64,000 nucleotides of DNA from Acidimicrobiaceae bacterium. Its GTDB lineage: Bacteria > Actinomycetota > Acidimicrobiia > Acidimicrobiales > Ilumatobacteraceae. Of this stretch, positions 1 to 8,340 are shown in pieces (position 1 is the stretch's first letter; the number at the start of each line of letters is the position of its first letter). The DNA is taken from positions 124,001 through 188,000 of the forward strand of contig JACJWF010000002.1 in assembly GCA_020637295.1 (NCBI GenBank). The letters run 5' to 3'. The position numbers and the translations under genes were made by a program. Below the pieces are notes generated by a model. That model was not told the origin of the DNA and ran no database searches. It saw only the letters and a list, made by a program, of their open reading frames with translations.

Positions 1-598
1 CCGTGAGGGTCGCGTTCGGCAGGGCTGCCACCAGCGGGTCGCCGGGGCCGGCGAAGTCCTTGTCGCCGATGACGACCAGCGTGCGGCAGGTGACGGCGGC
101 CAGTTCGTCCGCCGTCGGCACCGCCCGGCTGGTGCGGCGCATGATGGCCCCGAGGGCGACCGGGTCGTTGCCGGGCTGGTTGGCGTACTGGGAGAAGAGC
201 AGGGCGTGGGTGTCCGTCTCCGGCGCGGTGCCGTCCAGCGCGGCCACGATGCGGCGGGCGGAATCCGGGTCCGGTTCCAGCACGTTGCGGCCGATCCCCG
301 CCAGGACGAGGCGTTGGAAGCGCTTCGGATGGTCCATGGCCAGCCGCAGCAGGGTGATGGCCCCCAGCGAGAAGCCCACGGCGTCAACCGGTTCGTCCGG
401 CATGGCCTCCAGCACCCGGGCGCCGAGGTCGCCGTAGGCCTCCGGCTCGTGCGGCTTCGGTGCGGTGCCGTGGCCGAGCAGGTCCACCCCGATGACCTCC
501 CGCCCGGCGTCGCGGAGCAGTTCGGTGAAGCCGCTGCGCTGCCAGGTGCTGGCGAACGAGCCACCCCACCCGTGGACGAGGACCACCGGAGGCGTCAT
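1..598 (-). CDS. alpha/beta hydrolase, 3' end cut off by window
   Basis: Reading from an ATG at 598, the protein opens MTPPVVLVHGWGGSF, with the oxyanion-hole HGW motif right at the N-terminus, and continues through a nucleophile elbow of the form GFSLGA. Both are hallmarks of the alpha/beta-hydrolase fold. About 199 codons are present with no stop before the window edge, so the C-terminal part with the catalytic His is missing. The substrate is unknown. The start is supported by a TACCGT hexamer 6 nt upstream. It diverges from guaB1, and the two -10 elements overlap. Confidence 0.8.
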   Translation of the reverse strand, partial: MTPPVVLVHGWGGSFASTWQRSGFTELLRDAGREVIGVDLLGHGTAPKPHEPEAYGDLGARVLEAMPDEPVDAVGFSLGAITLLRLAMDHPKRFQRLVLAGIGRNVLEPDPDSARRIVAALDGTAPETDTHALLFSQYANQPGNDPVALGAIMRRTSRAVPTADELAAVTCRTLVVIGDKDFAGPGDPLVAALPNATLT

Positions 599-604
599 GG
601 CGTC

Positions 605-610
605 ACGGTA
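605..610 (-). promoter_or_regulatory. -10 element (TACCGT) of hydrolase gene
   Basis: TACCGT on the minus strand lies 6 nt before the ATG at 598, consistent with a leaderless transcript. It shares its TA dinucleotide with the guaB1 -10 on the other strand. Confidence 0.5.
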
Positions 611-614
611 GCCT
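609..614 (+). promoter_or_regulatory. -10 element (TAGCCT) for guaB1
   Basis: TAGCCT is the commonest form of the -10 hexamer in this window. Transcription would start near 621, giving a leader of about 40 nt before guaB1. Confidence 0.45.
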
Positions 615-660
615 TGGGCGGCCGTTTCACCGGAACCGGTCAGCAAAGGCAGTCCCCACG

Positions 661-2097
661 ATGCGATTCCTCGGCAGCGCCCCGCCCTACGACCTCACCT
701 ACAGCGACGTGTTCATGGTGCCCTCGTTGTCGTCGGTGCCGTCACGCTTCGACGTCGACCTGTCCACACCGGACGGCCTGGGCACGACGATCCCCGTCGT
801 GGTGGCCAACATGACGGCCGTCGCCGGCCGGCGGATGGCGGAGACGGTGGCCCGCCGCGGCGGGCTCACGGTCCTCCCGCAGGACATCCCGCTGGACGTC
901 ATCGACACCGTGGTGCGGTACGTGAAGTCCCGCCACCTGGTGTACGACACGCCGATCACGCTGGACTCGTCGCACACGGTCGGCGACGCGCTCGGCCTGA
1001 TCCACAAGCGGGCCCACGACGCGGTCGTGATCGTCGGTGCCGACGGCCGCCCGGAGGGCATCTTCACCGAGCGCGACGCGGCCGGCTTCGACCGCTTCAC
1101 CCAGCTGCGCAACGTGATGAGCCGCGAACTCGTGCTGCTGAAGGACGGCACCGCGCCCGAGTCGATGTACGAGCGGTTGACCGACGCCCGGCTGCACTTC
1201 GCGCCGGTCGTGGACGGCGACGGCCGCCTGCTCGGCTGCATGACCCGCAAGGGCGCGCTGCGCAGCACGATCTACCGGCCGGCCGTGGGGGCCGACGGCC
1301 GCCTGCTGATCGCCGTGGCCGTGGGCATCAACGGCGACCCGGCGGCCAAGGCCAAGGAGCTGATCGCCACGGGGGTGGACGTGCTGGTCATCGACACGGC
1401 CCACGGTCACCAGACCAAGACGGCTGCGGCCATCGAAGCGGTGCGGGCTGTCGCCCCGGACGCCAAGATCGTGGCCGGCAACGTCGTCACCATCGAGGGC
1501 ACGCGGGATCTCATCAACGCCGGCGCGGACATCGTCAAGGTCGGGGTCGGCCCGGGGGCGATGTGCACGACGCGGATGATGACCGGCGTCGGCCGGCCCC
1601 AGTTCAGCGCCGTGCTGGACTGCGCCGCCGAGGCCGCCCGCCACGGCAAGCACATCTGGGCGGACGGTGGCGTGCGCCACCCACGCGACGTGGCCCTGGC
1701 GCTGGCCGGGGGTGCGGCCAACGTGATGTTCGGGTCCTGGCTGGCCGGCACCTACGAATCCGCGGCGGACACCCTCCGCGACCCGGACGGCCGTCTCTAC
1801 AAGGAGAGCTTCGGCATGGCCAGCAACCGGGCCGTGAAGAACCGCAGCCGCAGCGAGACCCCGTTCGAACGGGCCCGCAAGGAGCTGTTCGAGGAGGGCA
1901 TCAGCACGTCGCGCATGTACCTCCACCCGGACCGTCCGGGCGTGGAGGACATCATCGACGACATCGTCGCCGGGGTGCGCTCGGCCTGCACCTACGCCGG
2001 TGCGGCCACCATCCCCGACTTCCACGAGCGGGCGGTCGTCGGTGTGCAGAGCGCCGCCGGCTACAGCGAGGGTCTGCCGCAGGGGACGAGCTGGTAG
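661..2097 (+). CDS. guaB1: GuaB1-type IMP dehydrogenase-like protein (probable GMP reductase)
   Basis: This 478-residue protein has the IMPDH/GMPR TIM barrel interrupted by a CBS pair (about residues 95-205) and the catalytic loop GPGAMCTTR with Cys302. N-terminal stretches such as SDVFMVPSLSSVPSRF and ANMTAV match the actinobacterial GuaB1 family rather than the biosynthetic GuaB. A mycobacterial GuaB1 has been shown to be a GMP reductase (GMP to IMP, purine salvage), so that activity is inferred here. Length matches the family. The stop codon overlaps the GTG of cmk by one base, suggesting coupled expression. Confidence 0.88.
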   Translation: MRFLGSAPPYDLTYSDVFMVPSLSSVPSRFDVDLSTPDGLGTTIPVVVANMTAVAGRRMAETVARRGGLTVLPQDIPLDVIDTVVRYVKSRHLVYDTPITLDSSHTVGDALGLIHKRAHDAVVIVGADGRPEGIFTERDAAGFDRFTQLRNVMSRELVLLKDGTAPESMYERLTDARLHFAPVVDGDGRLLGCMTRKGALRSTIYRPAVGADGRLLIAVAVGINGDPAAKAKELIATGVDVLVIDTAHGHQTKTAAAIEAVRAVAPDAKIVAGNVVTIEGTRDLINAGADIVKVGVGPGAMCTTRMMTGVGRPQFSAVLDCAAEAARHGKHIWADGGVRHPRDVALALAGGAANVMFGSWLAGTYESAADTLRDPDGRLYKESFGMASNRAVKNRSRSETPFERARKELFEEGISTSRMYLHPDRPGVEDIIDDIVAGVRSACTYAGAATIPDFHERAVVGVQSAAGYSEGLPQGTSW

Positions 2098-2732
2098 TGA
2101 GGGTCATCGCCATCGACGGCCCCGCCGGGGCCGGCAAGAGCACCATCGCCAGAGCACTGGCCACCCGGCTGGGCCTGGAGTACCTGGACACGGGCGCCAT
2201 GTACCGGGCCGTCACGTTCGCGGCGATGCGCCGTGGCCTGGACCTCGAGGACCGCGAAGCGGTCGCCGAGCTGGCCGGGGAGGTCGACCTCGAGGTCGAC
2301 GAGCACGGCGTCCGCGTGGACGGCGTGGAGGCCACGGCCGCCATCCGCACCCCGGAGGTCACCGCCGCCGTCAGCATCGTCGCCGCCAACAGTGGGGTGC
2401 GCGCCGAGATGCGCGCCCGCCAGCAGGCCTGGGCGATGATCCGCGGCGGGGGAGTGATCGAGGGGCGGGACATCGGCTCCGTCGTCTTCCCCGACGCCGA
2501 GCTGAAGCTGTACCTCACCGCATCCCCGCGCACCCGCGCCGAGCGCCGGGTGGCCGAGGCCGGTGGCGACGTGGACGAGATCGAGCAGGCCATCGCCGCC
2601 CGCGACCACTACGACAGCAACCGGGCCGACAGCCCGCTCACCGACACCCACGGCCCGGTCCTGGTGGACACCACCGGCATGGGCGTCGATGAGGTCCTGG
2701 ACCACATCCTCCAACTCCTGGAGCAGGTATGA
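2097..2732 (+). CDS. cmk: cytidylate kinase
   Basis: CMP/dCMP kinase of pyrimidine nucleotide metabolism, 211 residues. The P-loop GPAGAGKST lies at residues 8-16, followed by the family signature YLDTGAMYRA; downstream IEGRDIGSVVFP and AERRVAEAGGD are the Cmk NMP-binding and lid segments. The GTG start overlaps the guaB1 stop, and the gene's end overlaps the acyltransferase ATG (ATGA), so the three form a tight operon. A longer in-frame reading exists upstream, but it runs through guaB1 out of frame and does not match the family. Confidence 0.95.
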   Translation: MRVIAIDGPAGAGKSTIARALATRLGLEYLDTGAMYRAVTFAAMRRGLDLEDREAVAELAGEVDLEVDEHGVRVDGVEATAAIRTPEVTAAVSIVAANSGVRAEMRARQQAWAMIRGGGVIEGRDIGSVVFPDAELKLYLTASPRTRAERRVAEAGGDVDEIEQAIAARDHYDSNRADSPLTDTHGPVLVDTTGMGVDEVLDHILQLLEQV

Positions 2733-3406
2733 CGAAGATCCGCACCGCACTCGCCGGCCAGTCGCTCGGCGACCGCATCGTGTACCGCACGGTGCGCAAC
2801 ATCGTCACCTGGTTCTGCATCGGCTGGTGCAGGATGCGGGTGGAGGGGAAGGAGAACATCCCCAAGGAGGGGATCTTCATCGCCGCCCCCACCCACCGCT
2901 CGATCATCGACACGCCGATCACGTCCGGCATCACCCGCCGCCGGATGCGGTTCATGGGGGCCGACAAGTGGTGGAAGAACAAGTGGTTCGGCAAGCTGCT
3001 GACGGCGTGTGGCGGCTTTCCGGTCAGCCGCGGGACCGCGGATCGTGAGGCGCTGAAGCGTTGCATCGCCGTGCTCGAGGAGGAGCAACCGCTGGTGCTG
3101 TTCCCGGAGGGTGAGCGCAAGAGCGGCCCGACCGTGCAGCCGCTGTTCGACGGTGCGGCGTACATCGCCGCCAAGACCGGTGCCCCGATCGTGCCCGTGG
3201 CGATCGGCGGGTCGGAGCGGGTGATGCCCAAGGGCGCAAAGTTCATCTACCCGAAGAAGGTCTACGTGATCATCGGGGAGCCGATCCCTGCGCCGACCGG
3301 CGCCAACCCGAAGGAGCAGCGCGAGGCCGCTCGCGTGCTGACCCACCAGCTCCACGCCCGGCTGCAAGAGCTGTTCGACGAGGCGCAGCGCAAGGCCGGC
3401 GCCTGA
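2729..3406 (+). CDS. 1-acyl-sn-glycerol-3-phosphate acyltransferase family protein
   Basis: PlsC-type acyltransferase, 225 residues, probably membrane-associated and acting in phospholipid synthesis. The HX4D catalytic motif is HRSIID (56-61), the block-II region GGFPVSRG is near 95-102, and the third block reads PEGER (126-130) in place of the usual PEGTR. An N-terminal hydrophobic patch (IVTWFCIGWC) fits membrane contact. It overlaps the end of cmk by 4 bases. Linkage of cmk and an acyltransferase is common in actinobacteria. The acyl donor and acceptor are not known. Confidence 0.88.
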   Translation: MTKIRTALAGQSLGDRIVYRTVRNIVTWFCIGWCRMRVEGKENIPKEGIFIAAPTHRSIIDTPITSGITRRRMRFMGADKWWKNKWFGKLLTACGGFPVSRGTADREALKRCIAVLEEEQPLVLFPEGERKSGPTVQPLFDGAAYIAAKTGAPIVPVAIGGSERVMPKGAKFIYPKKVYVIIGEPIPAPTGANPKEQREAARVLTHQLHARLQELFDEAQRKAGA

Positions 3407-3433
3407 CCCATCGGCGCACCGGCGTCCTGCGAG

Positions 3434-4696
3434 CTACCAGGTGCCGCCGAAGTACGTGGTCATCGCCGTCGCCAGCGACACCGGGTCCTCCGTGCCACAC
3501 AGTTCGCGGGCGGAGTGCATGGACAGCTGCGGCACGCCGACATCGACGGTGTCGATGCCGAGGCGGGTGGCGGTGATCGGGCCGATGGTGGAGCCACAGG
3601 GCATGTTGTTGCGGCTGACGAACACCTGCCACGGCACGCCGGCAGCCTCGAACACCCGCTGGGCCATCGCCGCCGACCCTGCCGAGGTGGCGTAGCGCTG
3701 GTTGTGGTTGAGCTTGATCGCCGGCCCCTTGTTGACGATCGGGCGATGGCCCGGCTCGTGGCGTTCGGCGTAGTTCGGGTGCACGCTGTGCGCGTTGTCG
3801 GCCGAGATGCAGGAGCTGGCGGCCAGCTGGGCCAGGAACTGGGCCCGGTCGGCGCCGGCGGCGACGGCCAGGCGCTCCAGCACGTGCTCCAGCACGGGGC
3901 CGCCGGCACCACCCACGCTGTCCGAGCCGACCTCCTCGTGGTCGAACAGGGCGATGACGGCGGTGCCGCGGGCGGGCGCGCACACGGCCAGCGCCGTGGT
4001 GGCGGCCCAGCAGGACACCTGGTTGTCCAGGCGGCCGGACGCCAGCAACTCGCCCTCGGCCCCGATGACGGCGGCCGGCGTGAGGTCGTACAGGCACAGG
4101 TCCCACGCCTGCACCTCGTCGGCGGTGAGACCGGCTGCAGCGGCGATCCAGGCGCGGAACTCGCCATCCCTGGCGGCACCGACGCCCCACAGCGGCGTGA
4201 GGTGCTGCTGCTTGTCCAGCACCACGCCCTTCTCGTTGACGTCGCGGTCGAGGTGGATGGCCAGCTGCGCCACCCGCGCCACGGGCGTGGCCGCGTCGAC
4301 GAGCACGGCGCCGTCCCGCGTGGCCAGCGTGCCGGCCACGCCGAGGTCGCGGTCCAGCCACGAGTTCAGCAGCGGGCCGCCGTAGACCTCGACCGCAAGC
4401 TGCTTCCAGCCGTGGGCGCCGGTGTCGGGGCGGGGCTTCACCCGCAGGCACGGTGAGTCGGTGTGTGCGCCGACGACGTGCAGCGGGTCGGTGGGGCCGG
4501 CCCCATCGGCACGGTGCCACCCCACGAGCGCGCCGCCGCGGCGGACGAACCCCTTCACTGGCACGTCGGCCCAGGGTGTGGTGACGTCCAGTTCGGTGAA
4601 CCCGGCCGCGGCAAGCCGGGCGGCCGACGTGGCAGCGGCGTGCCACGGCGACGGCGATCCGTCGAGATAGGCGCGGAGGTCGTCCACGGTACTCAT
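3434..4696 (-). CDS. M18 family aminopeptidase (aspartyl aminopeptidase type)
   Basis: A 420-residue zinc metallopeptidase. Metal-ligand and catalytic motifs are visible: AHTDSP (77-82), DHEEVGSDS (252-260), ISADNAHS (D300) and a C-terminal SMHSARELCGTEDP with the last His ligand. Family members are cytosolic dodecamers that remove N-terminal residues, preferring Asp/Glu. The start at 4696 overlaps the stop of the histidine phosphatase gene (ATGA), so the two are co-transcribed. A longer reading upstream is just the phosphatase region in another frame. Confidence 0.93.
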   Translation of the reverse strand: MSTVDDLRAYLDGSPSPWHAAATSAARLAAAGFTELDVTTPWADVPVKGFVRRGGALVGWHRADGAGPTDPLHVVGAHTDSPCLRVKPRPDTGAHGWKQLAVEVYGGPLLNSWLDRDLGVAGTLATRDGAVLVDAATPVARVAQLAIHLDRDVNEKGVVLDKQQHLTPLWGVGAARDGEFRAWIAAAAGLTADEVQAWDLCLYDLTPAAVIGAEGELLASGRLDNQVSCWAATTALAVCAPARGTAVIALFDHEEVGSDSVGGAGGPVLEHVLERLAVAAGADRAQFLAQLAASSCISADNAHSVHPNYAERHEPGHRPIVNKGPAIKLNHNQRYATSAGSAAMAQRVFEAAGVPWQVFVSRNNMPCGSTIGPITATRLGIDTVDVGVPQLSMHSARELCGTEDPVSLATAMTTYFGGTW

Positions 4697-5316
4697 GACT
4701 GCTGCACCACGCCCATCGGCAGGCCCGTGCCGCGCAGGTGGGCGGTCTCGTTGACGGTGACGATGCTGCGGTGGCCGCCACGCGACGCCGCCACCCGGTG
4801 GATGCTCGTGTAGTTGGGGAAGAAGAACCCGGGGCTGACCGGCAGGCCCAGCACATTGGCGAGGTAGGCGTTCACCACGCCACCATGGCACGTCACCGCG
4901 ACCCGCTGGCCCGGATGGGCTTCCACCAGCGCCTCCAGCGCCGTCACCACCCGGCCGCGGAACTGCTCCGGCGTCTCCTCGCCGAAGTCGAACTCGCCGG
5001 CGGCCATCGTCCGCCACCGCGGATCACCGGCGGCCTTCAACTCCTCCAGCGGGATGTACTCGCTGGCATTGCGGTCCCACTCCGCCACCTCGTCGATCAC
5101 CGTGATCGGCAGGTTCTTGGCGACGGCCAGCGGCTCGGCGGTCTGCACGGCCCGGCGCATCGGGCTGGTGTACAGCGCGTCCAGCGGCTCGCTGGCCAGG
5201 TACTCCGCCAGGTGGCGGGCCTGCGCGTGCCCTGCCGGGCTGAGCTCCGGATCGGCGATACCCTCGTCGAGTTCGCGGCGCACCGGAAGGGCGTGGCGGA
5301 TCAGGATCAACTCCAT
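4693..5316 (-). CDS. histidine phosphatase family protein
   Basis: A 207-residue branch-1 histidine phosphatase. It opens MELILIRHALP with the phosphorylated His in the LIRHA motif, and the second catalytic His is in VTCHGG near residue 160. YTSPMRRAVQTAEPL is the typical downstream signature. The substrate cannot be told; relatives include phosphoglycerate mutase-like enzymes and small-molecule phosphatases. It is the first gene of a two-gene minus-strand operon with the aminopeptidase and lies back-to-back with pyk, 18 bp apart. Confidence 0.87.
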   Translation of the reverse strand: MELILIRHALPVRRELDEGIADPELSPAGHAQARHLAEYLASEPLDALYTSPMRRAVQTAEPLAVAKNLPITVIDEVAEWDRNASEYIPLEELKAAGDPRWRTMAAGEFDFGEETPEQFRGRVVTALEALVEAHPGQRVAVTCHGGVVNAYLANVLGLPVSPGFFFPNYTSIHRVAASRGGHRSIVTVNETAHLRGTGLPMGVVQQS

Positions 5317-5334
5317 CCGGACAGTTGAGCAGCA

Positions 5335-6804
5335 ATGGACGCCAGAACCGACACCCGAACCGCGATCACGCCGATCCGCACGAAGATCGTCGCCACCATC
5401 GGCCCCGCCAGCGAGCGGCCGCCCGTGCTCGACGACCTGCTCGCCGCGGGTGTGGACGTCGTCCGCCTCAACCTCAGCCACGGCACGCTGGCGTCGCACG
5501 TGGAGCGCCTGCACGCGGTGCGCGACGCGGCCGAGCGCGTCGGCCGTGTGGTGGCCGTGCTCGCCGACCTGCCCGGGCCGAAGGTGCGCTCGGGTGACTT
5601 CCCCGACGGTGGCGCCCAACTGCACGGCGGGGCCACGACGGAACTGGTGCCCGGCGAGGGGGAGAGCACCGCCGGTCGGATCACCGTCGACTACCCGAGC
5701 CTGCTGGACGACCTGCGTGCCGGCGACCGCGTTGTGCTGGGCGACGGGGCCATCACGCTGGAGGTCGCCGAGGTCACGGCCCAGTCGGCCCGCTGCGTCG
5801 TGCAGACGGGTGGCCGGGTCCAGGGGCGCCCCGGTGTGCACCTGCCGAGCGAGCGGTTGCGCCTGTCCACGCCGACGGCGGAGGACCTGGAACTGGCGAC
5901 GGCCATGGCTGCGGAGGGGGCGGACTTCCTGGCGGTCTCCTTCGTGCGCACCGCCGGCGACCTGCGTGCCGTGCGCCGCCACCTGGGTGCGGCGTGCCCG
6001 CGGCTGGTGGCCAAGGTGGAGACGCTGAGCGCCGTCAACGACCTGGAGGCCGTGGCCGCCGAAGCCGATGCGGTGATGGTGGCCCGGGGCGACCTCGGGA
6101 TCGAGTGCCCGCTGGAGGACGTGCCGCACCTGCAGAAGCGAATCATCCGCTACTGCGTGGAGATGGGCGTGCCGGTCATCACCGCCACCCAGATGATGGA
6201 GAGCATGATCACCGCGCCGTCCCCGACGCGGGCCGAGGTCAGCGACATCGCCAACGCCGTGTTCGACGGCACCGACGCGCTCATGCTGTCCGGGGAGACG
6301 GCCATCGGGTTGGACCCTCCCGACGTGGTGCGCACGATGGTGCGGGTGGCGGCACGGGCGGAAGCGGAGGCCGGCTACCGCCAGTGGGCCGCCCGCCTCG
6401 GCCGGGTGCAGCGCAGCCAGTTCCCCGATGGCGCGGACCGGATCACCATGGCCATCACGCACGCCGCGGGGATGGCCGCAGCCGACGCCGATGCCCAGGC
6501 CATCCTGTGCTGCACCCGTACTGGTCGCACCGCTGCGGGAATGGCCCGCTTCCGCCCGCTCACCACGCTCATCGGCCTCTCGCCCGACCCGGCGACGGTG
6601 CGGTCGCTGGCGCTCACCTGGGGTGTGCGGCCGCTGGCGGTCGGGGTGTACGAATCCACCGACGAACTGGTCTGGTTCGCGGTCGAACGCAGCGTGCAGG
6701 CAGGGCTCGTGGGGCACGGCGCGACCGTGCTGGTGCTGGCCGGCGCACCGGACCGCCCCAGCGGCGCGGCCACTGACGTGCTGCGGATCGTGCGGGTGGC
6801 CTGA
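5335..6804 (+). CDS. pyk: pyruvate kinase
   Basis: Pyruvate kinase (phosphoenolpyruvate + ADP to pyruvate + ATP), 489 residues. It starts RTKIVATIGPAS; the substrate-binding segment LVAKVE and the signature MVARGDLGIE precede TATQMMESM and the Mg-binding region PTRAEVSDIANAVFDGTDALMLSGETA (quoted here in parts: PTRAEVSDIAN, DALMLSGETA). A C-terminal regulatory domain with CCTRTGRTA follows. The length is slightly longer than the usual 470-480. The next gene, a hydrolase, starts one base after the stop. Confidence 0.94.
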   Translation: MDARTDTRTAITPIRTKIVATIGPASERPPVLDDLLAAGVDVVRLNLSHGTLASHVERLHAVRDAAERVGRVVAVLADLPGPKVRSGDFPDGGAQLHGGATTELVPGEGESTAGRITVDYPSLLDDLRAGDRVVLGDGAITLEVAEVTAQSARCVVQTGGRVQGRPGVHLPSERLRLSTPTAEDLELATAMAAEGADFLAVSFVRTAGDLRAVRRHLGAACPRLVAKVETLSAVNDLEAVAAEADAVMVARGDLGIECPLEDVPHLQKRIIRYCVEMGVPVITATQMMESMITAPSPTRAEVSDIANAVFDGTDALMLSGETAIGLDPPDVVRTMVRVAARAEAEAGYRQWAARLGRVQRSQFPDGADRITMAITHAAGMAAADADAQAILCCTRTGRTAAGMARFRPLTTLIGLSPDPATVRSLALTWGVRPLAVGVYESTDELVWFAVERSVQAGLVGHGATVLVLAGAPDRPSGAATDVLRIVRVA

Positions 6805-6805
6805 G

Positions 6806-7573
6806 GTGCAGCACGCCGGCATCTGGCGGGACAGCGCAGGCGACCCCGCCCACCCACTGATCGTGCTCGTCCACGGCTCGATGGACCGGTCGGCCGGCAT
6901 GCTCCGGCTCAGCCGCCGCCTGGACGACGACCATCTCGTGGTCCGTTACGACCGCCGCGGCTACGGCCGGTCCTCCCACCACGGGCCGTTCACGGTCGAG
7001 CAGCACGTCGCCGACCTGGTGGAGGTGCTGGAAGGCCGCCGTGCGGTGCTGGTCGGCCACAGCTTCGGTGGCAATGTCGCGCTCGCCACGGCCGCCCGGC
7101 ATCCGCACCTCGTGGCCGGGGTCGCCGTCTACGAGACGCCGCTGAGCTGGGAGGACTGGTGGCCGCGCAACTCGGCGGGCTCGAAGGCCGTGGCGCACGA
7201 TGGCGACCCTGCGGACGCGGCCGAGGTGTTCATGCGGCGGTTGATCGGCGATGCGCGCTGGGAGGACCTGCCGGAGCGGACGAGGGAGATCCGCCGGTCG
7301 GAGGGCGCGGCGATGGTGGGTGAACTGGCCGACATCCGGGCCAACGCCCCGTGGCGGTACGACGAGATCCGGGTTCCCGTCGTGGCCGGCCACGGCACCA
7401 CGGGCTCGCCACACCACCAGCGCGGCATGGCCCATCTGGTGGAGCAGGTGCCGGGCGCCCGCCTGGTGGTGATGGACGGCTGCCCGCACAATGCGCCCAA
7501 CAGCCATGCGGAGCGGTTCCGCGCGGAGATGGTGGACCCCCTGCTGGCGATGGCCGGCGCCCCCTGGGGTTGA
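6806..7573 (+). CDS. alpha/beta hydrolase
   Basis: A 255-residue alpha/beta-fold hydrolase. The oxyanion motif LVHGSMD is near residues 21-27, nucleophile elbow GHSFGG has Ser86, and the C-terminal DGCPHNAPNSHAERF provides the likely catalytic His. The GTG start sits one nucleotide after the pyk stop, implying read-through expression from pyk. No substrate-specific motif is recognised. It belongs to the lactonase/esterase-like group of short hydrolases without a large cap. Confidence 0.82.
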   Translation: MQHAGIWRDSAGDPAHPLIVLVHGSMDRSAGMLRLSRRLDDDHLVVRYDRRGYGRSSHHGPFTVEQHVADLVEVLEGRRAVLVGHSFGGNVALATAARHPHLVAGVAVYETPLSWEDWWPRNSAGSKAVAHDGDPADAAEVFMRRLIGDARWEDLPERTREIRRSEGAAMVGELADIRANAPWRYDEIRVPVVAGHGTTGSPHHQRGMAHLVEQVPGARLVVMDGCPHNAPNSHAERFRAEMVDPLLAMAGAPWG

Positions 7574-7592
7574 CGCGCGCTGGTGGCGCCCG

Positions 7593-7862
7593 TCAGACGC
7601 CGATCTCGACGTCGGTGCCGAAGAACGTGCAGTTCACCTTGTGCACCCCGGAAGTGACGTTGGCCTTGGCCTTGTCCGCGCAGTCGACGAGGTTGGACCG
7701 CTGGGTCCACACCCCGAGGGCCAGTGCCGCCATCAACGCGACCGTGACCAGCTTGGCGACGACGTTCTTGATGACCCAGGCCGACACCACGCCGGCAGCG
7801 AGGAACGCCAGCAGGACGACGATGGCGACGGTCTTCGCAGTTTCCAGCGACAGGGCGAGCAT
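7593..7862 (-). CDS. small two-helix membrane protein, unknown function
   Basis: An 89-residue protein with two closely spaced hydrophobic segments (about residues 9-29 and 33-50), then a polar tail containing CADKAKANV and VNCTFFG, so two Cys that would lie outside if the N-terminus is cytosolic. I do not recognise a family. The ATG at 7862 is preceded by TAGGGT at a spacing of 8 nt, supporting leaderless expression. It diverges from the DUF3151 gene with only 30 bp between the starts. Confidence 0.7.
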   Translation of the reverse strand: MLALSLETAKTVAIVVLLAFLAAGVVSAWVIKNVVAKLVTVALMAALALGVWTQRSNLVDCADKAKANVTSGVHKVNCTFFGTDVEIGV

Positions 7863-7870
7863 GGCCACAC

Positions 7871-7876
7871 ACCCTA
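7871..7876 (-). promoter_or_regulatory. -10 element (TAGGGT) of small membrane protein gene
   Basis: TAGGGT on the minus strand, 8 nt before the ATG at 7862. It mirrors an identical hexamer on the plus strand 4 nt away. Confidence 0.5.
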
Positions 7877-7880
7877 CGCA

Positions 7881-7886
7881 TAGGGT
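7881..7886 (+). promoter_or_regulatory. -10 element (TAGGGT) of DUF3151 gene
   Basis: TAGGGT, 6 nt before the GTG at 7893. With the minus-strand copy it forms a symmetrical divergent promoter (ACCCTA-CGCA-TAGGGT). Confidence 0.5.
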
Positions 7887-7892
7887 GGCGCC

Positions 7893-8327
7893 GTGACCGA
7901 TCACTCCGTCAACCTCACGCCGCAGGGCCCGCCGCGCACCGTGCTGCCGCTGGAAGCGGCCGAGGTGCGCCATGCGGTGCAGCAGGCATTGGCCGGGCCG
8001 GAAGGGGAGCGCCGCGCTCGCTGCGCCGCTGTCGTCGCCGCCCATCCCCGCTCGCTGCTCGGCTGGCAGGCACTCGGCGACTGCGGGCGGGACACGGTGG
8101 AGCGCTACGCCGCCTACCGAGTCGGCTACCACCGCGGGCTGGACGCGTTGCGGGCCAATGGCTGGCGCGGGTCCGGCTACGTGCGCTGGGCAGACGAATC
8201 CAACCGCGGCTTCCTCGGCTGCCTCCGCGGCCTCGGCGACATGGCGGCGGCCATCGGTGAGGCCGACGAGGCGGAGCGGATCGGCCTGTTCCTCGCCCAA
8301 CTCGATCCCGGCGGCGGGCCGCGGTGA
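7893..8327 (+). CDS. DUF3151 family protein
   Basis: A 144-residue soluble protein matching the actinobacterial DUF3151 family, including the segment YRVGYHRGLDALRANGWRGSGYVRW and the following cysteine region NRGFLGCLRGL. Tetratricopeptide-like wording (AHPRSLLGWQALGD) suggests a helical repeat scaffold. The function is unknown. The GTG start is supported by the TAGGGT hexamer. It is followed after 13 bp by mobA on the same strand. Confidence 0.82.
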   Translation: MTDHSVNLTPQGPPRTVLPLEAAEVRHAVQQALAGPEGERRARCAAVVAAHPRSLLGWQALGDCGRDTVERYAAYRVGYHRGLDALRANGWRGSGYVRWADESNRGFLGCLRGLGDMAAAIGEADEAERIGLFLAQLDPGGGPR

Positions 8328-8340
8328 ACCGGGCCCGCTG

